Source of the DNA: Olavius sp. associated proteobacterium Delta 1
GTDB taxonomy: Bacteria > Desulfobacterota > Desulfobacteria > Desulfobacterales > JAFDCJ01
DNA length: 37,702 nucleotides
Direction of reading: 5' to 3'
Assembly (NCBI GenBank): GCA_902749685.1
Contig: CACVKW010000132.1
Location: 1-37,702, forward strand
Made by a program: the position numbers and the translations under genes. The notes beneath the pieces were generated by a model. It was given only the letters and a program-made list of their open reading frames with translations. It was not told the origin of the DNA and did no database searches. The number at the start of each line of letters is the position of its first letter. The first letter of the stretch is position 1. This document shows, one piece after another, positions 31,839 to 37,702 of the stretch.

Positions 31839-33293
31839 CTATCTTTCTTTCAAGATTAAATTTAAATCAAACAGCAGCATGTGCCTGGCCGGCGCCGGAC
31901 CGTCCGCACCTTCAATGTTAAACGTGCGCAGATCGATTTTGAACGAGCCGCTAACCAACAGACGCGGCCGGCCGTCTTCACCCATAATCGGCTCGAGTTC
32001 AGTTATCGAAGTCAAGGGGATGCTCTTGCCCTTTAACATGAATTTACCGGCTACGAATGCCGGGGATAGACGGCCGTAGGCAATCGGTTGACCGTCATCT
32101 GAAATTTCTTCGATATCAAACCTGGCGGCGGGAAATTTTTTGGTATAGAGCATCATGCTCCCCGTGATGGCCTCATCCAACCTGGCATCTCCCATGGTAA
32201 TATTGCCGCGGGTATCAATTTCGATAAAACCCCGGGCCCCGCTCACCATCCGGTTTTTGGACAGGGAAAATTCACCGCGCCCTGATTTTACTTCACCGGC
32301 ATAATTGTCCAAAGGTGCCGGAAACCGGAACTGGATCATGGGCGGGTCATCCGGCCCCGAATCCGTCAGGACCCACTTTTGGGGGACCACGGCAGAGACG
32401 GCCACCCCGGCGGTTTTCACCTTTGGCGCCGGCGGCAGGGGAAAGCCGATCTGCTCCCAGGTTTTTGTGGGTATGTTCTTTTTTACCGGATCAAAGCTGT
32501 CGCCGCTTGCGGGGTCGGCAGCAATCCGAACGACTGCATCTTCACCCGCCTCCGAAGCCTGGCTGAATAGTTCCTGATAATTCTTCCAGGGCCCGATGAT
32601 TTTTTTTGAAAAAACCGGCTTCATGCAATCAAATTGAGAGAAAACCACGACCGTAATAAACAGGGTGCCGTCGTCTGATAACCAGGGGTTAAAATCCATG
32701 TAAAACCCCCGGTCGGCTCGGTCCAGTTCAACTTTTTTTTGGATGCGAAATTTTTTAAACCCCTTGGCAACACTTTTTAATGCTTCCGCCACAAAGGCGT
32801 CGTGGTTATAGTCATACGGTCGTGTTCCGCTGACCGGTGCCACTTTCAGCGGTGCCCATACCCGGTTGCGGCCCTGCGGCCAGACCGGGATATTTTCCCG
32901 GCGATTTAGCTCCTGGCCCTGCTGCACAAAGCGGGATGTGCGCATAAAATTACGGATGCGCGCAGACGTAGTCTTGCGACCCTGATAGACTGATCTCCCA
33001 CGGTGGTTCTGGTAGATGATCAGAGGGGTGAGTGTAACTTCCGCGGGAGACCCTTTGCGTGCATCCACCACATGGACACTGACTCCCATTGCATCTGCCA
33101 ATTTGCGAATTTCCGGCAGCAAGCGTTGCTGGAAATCATCATCTACAGCAGATAAGTTCGGTTGCACAAATACGATCAATTGCCCGGAATCCGGGGTTGT
33201 CATTGCGCTTTGCGGCAGAAACAAAAAAACAGATAGAAGAAATGCTGCAAACCCAGTTATTCGGGCTTGGACTTTTGAAATAATTTTATTCAT
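31839..33293 (-). CDS. Secreted protein with N-terminal thioredoxin-like region and C-terminal YceI-like domain
   Basis: 484 residues with a signal peptide (hydrophobic FAAFLLSVFLFLPQSA). The N-terminal part (LIVFVQPNLSAVDDDF, LTPLIIYQNHRGRSVYQGR) resembles a thioredoxin-fold strand pattern but no CxxC is present. The C-terminal ~150 residues (GRGEFSLSKNRMVSGARGFIEIDT, IAYGRLSPAFVAGKFMLKGKSIPL) resemble a YceI lipocalin-like beta barrel; the neighbouring gene encodes a bona fide YceI protein. The middle region is unassigned. It may bind a lipid or isoprenoid in the periplasm. The domain reading is by eye and moderately certain. Confidence 0.65.
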   Translation of the reverse strand: MNKIISKVQARITGFAAFLLSVFLFLPQSAMTTPDSGQLIVFVQPNLSAVDDDFQQRLLPEIRKLADAMGVSVHVVDARKGSPAEVTLTPLIIYQNHRGRSVYQGRKTTSARIRNFMRTSRFVQQGQELNRRENIPVWPQGRNRVWAPLKVAPVSGTRPYDYNHDAFVAEALKSVAKGFKKFRIQKKVELDRADRGFYMDFNPWLSDDGTLFITVVVFSQFDCMKPVFSKKIIGPWKNYQELFSQASEAGEDAVVRIAADPASGDSFDPVKKNIPTKTWEQIGFPLPPAPKVKTAGVAVSAVVPQKWVLTDSGPDDPPMIQFRFPAPLDNYAGEVKSGRGEFSLSKNRMVSGARGFIEIDTRGNITMGDARLDEAITGSMMLYTKKFPAARFDIEEISDDGQPIAYGRLSPAFVAGKFMLKGKSIPLTSITELEPIMGEDGRPRLLVSGSFKIDLRTFNIEGADGPAPARHMLLFDLNLILKER

Positions 33294-33318
33294 TTCAGCT
33301 TAATATTGTAGAAGCTTC

Positions 33319-33388
33319 TGGAGTTGCTTGTGGCCGCGATTTTGTGTTTTAATCCCAGATACAATCACGGCTGCAAGCCGTTCCTACA
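33319..33388. repeat. REP-like inverted element pair
   Basis: On the minus strand 33362-33388 reads GTAGGAACGGCTTGCAGCCG followed by TGATTG, with a perfect CGGCT-TGC-AGCCG hairpin. On the plus strand 33330-33344 reads GTTGCTTGTGGCCGCGATTTTG-like sequence, a degenerate inverted partner. The arrangement resembles paired REP (BIME-like) elements. No RAYT transposase is in the window. Confidence 0.5.
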
Positions 33389-33427
33389 GGCTAATTCCAG
33401 ACGTAACAAGATAAATCATTTAACTGA

Positions 33428-34018
33428 TCATTGTCGAATTCCTGAAACACTGACAGTAATTCCGACTTCATCACTGACGCCGCCAAGCATAAAATCCATG
33501 CCAAAATCACTGCGTTTAATGGTAAAAGAGGTTTCAAAACCCCGCCGAAAATTGCCCCACGGGTCTTTGCCGGAGCCGGTGTGTTTGGCATTCACTGTCA
33601 GCTTGTGGGATTTGCCAAGAAGCGTCAGATTACCGGTGACCTGGTAGGTGCCACTGTTTAATTTCTTTACCGACGTACTTTTAAACGTCACCAGGGGATG
33701 TTCTCCGGCATTAAAAAAATCCGGACTCTTGAGATGATTGTCTCTTTTCGCCACCGCCGTGTCGATATTATTGGCGTCTACCTGCATATCGATGGAACTT
33801 TTAGACGGTAATGCTTCGTCAAATAAAAAAGTTCCCGTTGGACCGTTAAATCGACCGTAGACAAAGGTCACCCCTGAATATTTGACTCGATATACGACCG
33901 AGGTATGTTCCGGATCCAGTTTGTAAGTCTCTGCGGCATACGCTGAAACGGAGAGTATAGCCAATAGTACAAAGGCTAATATTGCTGGAAATTTATTCAA
34001 ATTGCGTTGTAAACTCAT
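33428..34018 (-). CDS. YceI family periplasmic protein
   Basis: Secreted lipocalin-like protein of about 196 residues. A signal peptide (ILAFVLLAILSVSAYA) precedes YKLDPEHTSVVYRVKYSGVTFVYGRF, the classic YceI start, then SSIDMQVDANNIDT, DFFNAGEHPLVTFKSTSV and KRSDFGMDFML. YceI proteins bind long polyprenyl/amphiphilic ligands. ATG at 34018 is preferred over 34030 because GGAG lies just upstream of it. It stands apart from the related downstream gene by 134 bp containing a REP-like pair, and a promoter can be proposed right before it. Confidence 0.94.
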   Translation of the reverse strand: MSLQRNLNKFPAILAFVLLAILSVSAYAAETYKLDPEHTSVVYRVKYSGVTFVYGRFNGPTGTFLFDEALPSKSSIDMQVDANNIDTAVAKRDNHLKSPDFFNAGEHPLVTFKSTSVKKLNSGTYQVTGNLTLLGKSHKLTVNAKHTGSGKDPWGNFRRGFETSFTIKRSDFGMDFMLGGVSDEVGITVSVSGIRQ

Positions 34019-34035
34019 TTGATTCTCCATATTTT

Positions 34036-34064
34036 AATATAGTTACATTCCAAATTTTTCACAA
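34036..34064 (-). promoter_or_regulatory. Candidate promoter for the YceI gene
   Basis: Minus-strand TTGTGA (34059-34064) and TATATT (34036-34041) with a 17-bp spacer. The transcript leader would be very short but would include the GGAG site before ATG 34018. Confidence 0.35.
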
Positions 34065-34207
34065 TATGCGATATTTTTTATTTTAACCGGTTGCAATGCT
34101 TGACTGCATCAATATCAAAGCAAATAGATTACAAATTTAAAAGACCTGAAAAAAAGATAAAGCAGATATCGTTGAACGGCAAGGAGACAATCAACCCATA
34201 CGAAATT

Positions 34208-34241
34208 AAAAAAGGGACCCTGTGGCGGCAGGATCCCTTTT
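34208..34241 (-). terminator. Intrinsic terminator of the sigma-54 activator gene
   Basis: AAAAGGGACCCTG and CAGGATCCCTTTT form a 13-bp stem with one mismatch and a TGGCGG loop. On the minus strand the stem is followed by TTTTTT, and it lies 45 bp downstream of the activator's stop codon. Confidence 0.85.
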
Positions 34242-34285
34242 AAAATATGAAGTTATTTTTGTGTGAGCCCTTAGGTTTAGAATGA

Positions 34286-35686
34286 CTATGTAGTGGCAAC
34301 CCCGGCTAATTCCGACTCCAGCCGAATACCATATTTTTTGATGCGCTTCCAAATCGTCACCCGGCTCACCCCTAAGATGCGCGCGGCTTCGGACTGATTG
34401 CCGCTGACCTGGCGCAGCGTGTTAATCAGCTTGGTTCGCTCTTGCTCCCATGATGCCGGGCTTTGATGGTGACCCACCAAAGGCTTTTTGCCGTTGGGAA
34501 TGATTTTGGGGGGCAGGTGTTCTCTGCCGATCCAATTGCCCGAACACAATACAAATGCATATTCAATGGCATTGCGCAGTTCACGAACATTGCCGGGCCA
34601 GGAATAAATCAGCAGGGCTTCCATGGCTTCAGGGGTCAGGCCGACTATTTTTTTACTGCCTTTGGCGGTATTTTGTTCGATAAAATTTTGGACCAGAAGC
34701 GGGATGTCCTCGTATCGTTCGGCTAGAGACGGGCAGCTGAGGGGAAACACATTGATCCGGAAAAAAAGGTCTTCGCGAAATAGATCTTGATCGATCAAGG
34801 CGTCGAGGTTCTTGTTCGTAGCGGAGATAATTCTTACGTCCACCGCAATCGTTTTGTGATCACCGACCCGTTCGATTTCTTTTTCTTCCAGCACCCGCAG
34901 CAGTTTCACCTGGGTGGCCAGCGGAATATCACCGATTTCATCCAAGAAGATTGTACCTTCGTGGGCCGCCTCGAACCGACCGATGCGCGTGCGATCGGCG
35001 CCCGTATAGGCCCCTTTTTCATGCCCGAAGAGTTCGCTTTCCAGCAGGTTTTCATTCAGGGCGGCGCAGTTTACTTTGATAAACGGTTTGTCTTTACGGG
35101 GGCTTTCCTCATGAATTGCCCGGGCCACCAGCTCCTTGCCGGTGCCGCTTTGGCCATGGATTAAAACCGGCGCATCGGTCCGGGCGACATTCTCGATGAG
35201 CTCAATCAGACGCTGCATCGGCGGAGATTCGCCTAAAAGACCGTGGTGGTCTTCCTCCAGGCGACAGCTTTTGCGCAGGGTTTCGATTTCCTGCTGCTGG
35301 CGCACAATTTCAGAGATATCGGTGAAGGTTTCCACTGCTCCGATCATCTGCCCCTCAGAATCTCTGAGTACGGCAGCATTCTTGATAACATGCAGCGCCC
35401 GGCGGTCTTTTTTAGAGATTAAACATTTCTTAGCCCTGACGTTGCCTTTTACATAAAGCTGGCACCACTGTTCAGCGGCACCCCGGCCATACAGTTCACA
35501 GCCGGTACAGTTTAAGATTCGGCAACTCCTGCCGACCAACTCATCCGCCGAATAACCGGTAAGCTTTTCAGCCGCCGGATTCATCGCCAGGATATTGCCC
35601 TCCGGATCGATAACCATCAAACCGTCTTGCAGGGTATCGACGATAGTTTTCCAGTATTTAGCCATTTCCATCAGCATGCACTCCAT
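34286..35686 (-). CDS. Sigma-54-dependent transcriptional activator with PAS domain and cysteine cluster
   Basis: Bacterial enhancer-binding protein, 466 residues. A PAS domain (about 10-125) is followed by a central AAA+ domain (about 155-385) with Walker A GQSGTGKE, the sigma-54-contacting GAYTGA loop, Walker [11 protein letters not shown] and a second-region SWPGNVREL. The C-terminal Fis-type helix-turn-helix reads [20 protein letters not shown]. Within the PAS region five cysteines form C-x4-C-x2-C-x11-C-x12-C (residues 55, 60, 63, 75, 88), suggesting a metal or Fe-S redox sensor. There is no phosphoreceiver domain, so sensing is intrinsic. Start could be 35686, 35677 or 35671. Probable target: the adjacent cytochrome gene, which carries a sigma-54 promoter. 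Confidence 0.95.
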   Translation of the reverse strand: MECMLMEMAKYWKTIVDTLQDGLMVIDPEGNILAMNPAAEKLTGYSADELVGRSCRILNCTGCELYGRGAAEQWCQLYVKGNVRAKKCLISKKDRRALHVIKNAAVLRDSEGQMIGAVETFTDISEIVRQQQEIETLRKSCRLEEDHHGLLGESPPMQRLIELIENVARTDAPVLIHGQSGTGKELVARAIHEESPRKDKPFIKVNCAALNENLLESELFGHEKGAYTGADRTRIGRFEAAHEGTIFLDEIGDIPLATQVKLLRVLEEKEIERVGDHKTIAVDVRIISATNKNLDALIDQDLFREDLFFRINVFPLSCPSLAERYEDIPLLVQNFIEQNTAKGSKKIVGLTPEAMEALLIYSWPGNVRELRNAIEYAFVLCSGNWIGREHLPPKIIPNGKKPLVGHHQSPASWEQERTKLINTLRQVSGNQSEAARILGVSRVTIWKRIKKYGIRLESELAGVATT

Positions 35687-35865
35687 TCATGCAAAATTCG
35701 TGCGCTATTTTTTTCATATATTGCTGAGATAAAAAAATTTAAAAATAATGCCGAGCGTTTAATAATTATTCCGCCGGATCTTCGATCAAACAACTTAATT
35801 GAGCATTTAAAGAATAATGTTCAACCCCGCATGTACTATTTTTCAGGGCTCAATAATTGCGTAAA

Positions 35866-35915
35866 CTGTTAATCATGTTAACTTCTAGAGTGTTAACTTA
35901 ACACTCATTGTTAAC
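35866..35915. promoter_or_regulatory. Putative enhancer (UAS) of GTTAAC repeats
   Basis: Four TGTTAA half-sites (CTGTTAAT 35866, ATGTTAAC 35875, GTGTTAAC 35890, TTGTTAAC 35908) are interleaved with a perfect palindrome GAGTGTTAA-C-TTAACACTC (35888-35906). GTTAAC itself occurs three times at 15- and 18-bp spacing. It lies about 185-235 bp upstream of the sigma-54 promoter, the usual distance for enhancer-binding-protein sites. Confidence 0.7.
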
Positions 35916-36099
35916 CATTACAATGGGAAAAATGGTGCGATTCGCGTGCTGCCGAGAGATTTTTTTCATCAACTCCCGCTTTGTCTGGTATGCCGATTCT
36001 CGATAACAATTTGATTATATTAATAAAATATGGTTATCTGATGGTTTTATGCCGTTTGATCTTCTTTTCAGCGGCATTGAACTGCTTACAGCTGAACGC

Positions 36100-36115
36100 T
36101 GGTATAAATATTGCT
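36100..36115 (+). promoter_or_regulatory. Sigma-54 (-24/-12) promoter of the octaheme cytochrome gene
   Basis: TGGTATAAATATTGCT has the invariant GG and GC dinucleotides at the exact spacing of the consensus TGGCAC-N5-TTGCW. It lies 52 bp before the start codon and next to a gene for a sigma-54 activator. Confidence 0.75.
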
Positions 36116-36166
36116 CAGGATAACCACGTTTAAAGATTATTGATAGAAAAACAGATGGAGGGCACT

Positions 36167-37702
36167 ATGAGGAAGTTGAAATTTAGAAGTATCATCTTGT
36201 TTTTCCTGGCGCTGTGTGTTCTGTTTAGCGGCCCCTTTGAGCTGTTTGCCGCCCAGACGGCAAATGAAGAGCAGGCTCCGGGCCGTACGATGGCCCAACA
36301 GGCGACCAAGAAAAATCAACTCTGGATCACAGCTGACCATTCCAAGCATGCGATTTTGCAGCAGGAATTTACAGCCGGCCCGCAGGTGACCAAAGCCTGT
36401 CTGTCCTGCCATTCGGAAGCGGCAACTCAGTTCCACAAAACCATCCACTGGACCTGGCTGGATCCGAATGTTCCGCCGCAAGAGCGTGTCGGCAAGGCCG
36501 GATTATCCATTAACAATTTTTGTATCGCCATGCCCGGCAGTTACCCGCGCTGCACATCCTGTCATGCCGGCTACGGGTTTAAGGACATGTCCTTTGATTT
36601 TAGCGATCAGACCAAAGTCGACTGTCTGGTCTGCCACGAACAGACCGGTACCTATAAAAAATTCCCGGCCGGTGCCGGTAATCCGGCCCCCAAGCCGATG
36701 GTATTCAAGGGCAACGGCAAAACCTATTTTCCGCCGCAGTGGAATAAGGTGGCCCAGAGCGTCGGTCGTCCGACCCGCAAAAATTGCGGCACCTGCCATT
36801 TTTTCGGCGGCGGCGGTGACGGCGTCAAACATGGGGATATGGATTCCTCGCTTATGAAACCCAACAAAGAGCTGGATGTCCACATGGGCCTGGACGGCAA
36901 AAACTTTGATTGTGTGCGCTGCCACACCACGGAAACGCACCGGATAGCAGGCCGGACATACGCAACCCCGGCTGCCACCGATCGCAAAAGCCTGGTTGAA
37001 GATGATACGATTGCCAAAATTACCTGCGAATCCTGCCACACGGCCACACCCCATAAAGCCGGAGAGAAACCCAACGATCATACCGACAAGGTGGCTTGCC
37101 AGAGCTGTCACATTCCGGAATTTGCCCGGGTGAATCCGACCAAGATGTGGTGGGACTGGTCCAAGGCCGGTCAGAAAAAGGACGGCAAACCGTTTAAGAA
37201 AAAAGGCGAATTCGGCAAGCCCGTTTATTTCACCCTAAAGGGTGACATGTCCTGGGGCAAAAATGTCAAGCCCGAGTACGATTGGTATAATGGGTCAATC
37301 GCCGCTGTAACCGCAAATGACATGGTAGATCCGAGCAAACCGATTCAGATCAACTGGCCGGTGGGCAGTCAAAATGATCCCAATTCACGGATTTCCCCAT
37401 TCAAGGTCCACCGGGGCAAGCAACCCTATGACAAAATTAACAAAACCTTGCTGATCCCGCACCTTTTCGGCAAAAAAGGCAGCAGTGCCTACTGGGCAGA
37501 CTGGGACTGGAAAAAAGCCCTCGAAAGCGGTTCGAGCAAGGCCGGCACCAAATTCAGCGGAGAATTTGATTTTGTCGAAACGTCTTATATTTTCCCCATT
37601 ACGCACATGGTGGCGCCCAAGGATAAATCACTGACGTGTACGGAATGCCATTCGAAAACCGACAGCCGGCTGTCAAACCTGAAAGGGTTTTACATGCCCG
37701 GA
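36167..37702 (+). CDS. Octaheme c-type cytochrome, tetrathionate reductase (OTR) family, 3' end outside window
   Basis: Periplasmic multiheme enzyme; 512 codons are present and the frame is still open at the window edge. A signal peptide (residues 1-29, FELFAA region) directs export. Eight CxxCH heme sites are visible: CLSCH, CTSCH, CLVCH, CGTCH, CVRCH, CESCH, CQSCH, CTECH. An SINNFCIAMPGSYPRCTSCH segment carries the Asn-x2-Cys near the second heme that, in the Shewanella OTR structure, lines the active site. Family members reduce tetrathionate, and also nitrite and hydroxylamine in vitro. The start is fixed by GGAGGG (36157-36162) before ATG. Expression is probably sigma-54 dependent. Physiological substrate here is unproven. 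Confidence 0.93.
   Translation, partial: MRKLKFRSIILFFLALCVLFSGPFELFAAQTANEEQAPGRTMAQQATKKNQLWITADHSKHAILQQEFTAGPQVTKACLSCHSEAATQFHKTIHWTWLDPNVPPQERVGKAGLSINNFCIAMPGSYPRCTSCHAGYGFKDMSFDFSDQTKVDCLVCHEQTGTYKKFPAGAGNPAPKPMVFKGNGKTYFPPQWNKVAQSVGRPTRKNCGTCHFFGGGGDGVKHGDMDSSLMKPNKELDVHMGLDGKNFDCVRCHTTETHRIAGRTYATPAATDRKSLVEDDTIAKITCESCHTATPHKAGEKPNDHTDKVACQSCHIPEFARVNPTKMWWDWSKAGQKKDGKPFKKKGEFGKPVYFTLKGDMSWGKNVKPEYDWYNGSIAAVTANDMVDPSKPIQINWPVGSQNDPNSRISPFKVHRGKQPYDKINKTLLIPHLFGKKGSSAYWADWDWKKALESGSSKAGTKFSGEFDFVETSYIFPITHMVAPKDKSLTCTECHSKTDSRLSNLKGFYMPG

Larger units (their letters stand above)
35687..36166. other. 480-bp divergent regulatory region
   Basis: Between the activator and the cytochrome gene. 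It contains an AT-rich interspersed element (about 35763-35852, ending ACTATTTTTCAGGG), a GTTAAC site cluster (35866-35915) and a sigma-54 promoter (36100-36115). No gene is visible. Confidence 0.7.

Noticed and set aside
36137..37606. Minus-strand open frames opposite the cytochrome gene
   Set aside because: Shadows of the heme-rich plus-strand frame, which has a signal peptide, eight CxxCH motifs and a good ribosome binding site.

Overview
The window looks like a chromosomal segment of an anaerobic, sulfur-cycle Gram-negative bacterium, most likely a Desulfobacterota (Desulfobacterales-like) organism. This is inferred from gene content: a TAXI-type TRAP transporter, a multiheme cytochrome of the octaheme tetrathionate-reductase family, a sigma-54 activator, and a complete Gsp type II secretion (T2SS) operon. 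No rRNA, tRNA, CRISPR array, phage gene or transposase was seen.

Layout. 1-758 has no supported gene. 759-4838 (+) holds a TAXI substrate-binding protein, its fused TRAP permease and a universal stress protein; 4926-5417 (+) is a secreted DUF1566 protein. 5761-19436 (-) is a 12-gene T2SS locus transcribed right to left as gspF-G-H-I-J-K-L-M-N-C-D-E, a circular permutation of the enterobacterial gspC-N order. A cation diffusion facilitator lies upstream of it (19637-20545, -). 20752-25494 (+) is a compact metabolic run: iron-type alcohol dehydrogenase, GNAT acetyltransferase, dihydrofolate reductase, aromatic amino acid decarboxylase-like enzyme, YqeY and DUF309 proteins. 25699-29324 (+) holds a TraB/GumN protein, a voltage-gated K+ channel-like protein, an unknown 132-residue protein and a DUF4197 protein. 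29733-34018 (-) holds a CHASE2-SpoIIE phosphatase, a large secreted protein with a YceI-like C-terminus, and a YceI protein. At the right end a PAS/sigma-54 activator (34286-35686, -) faces away from an octaheme cytochrome c (36167 to beyond the window end, +). The shared intergenic space carries a well-spaced sigma-54 -24/-12 promoter and a cluster of palindromic GTTAAC sites, forming a plausible self-contained redox regulon.

The most unusual signal is not a gene. At least a dozen short islands of degenerate tandem repeats, each with its own unit sequence (GGATGCY, GCAGAGG, AATCTTC, CCCGCAA, ACCTTAT, GGAATGC and others), share a 7-bp period. They sit at gene edges: against stop codons (DUF1566, gspE, gspD, gspH, gspI), just before a start codon (ion channel), and inside the coding sequence of three consecutive minor pseudopilins (GspH, GspI, GspJ). 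There they make up most of an abnormally long prepilin leader. In GspI and GspJ the array ends exactly at the Gly(-1) codon of the prepilin-peptidase site. Some arrays occur as inverted pairs around intergenic segments. A second repeat layer consists of a 53-bp element found twice in inverted orientation 23.7 kb apart, a looser family of AT-rich elements upstream of genes, and a REP-like hairpin pair.
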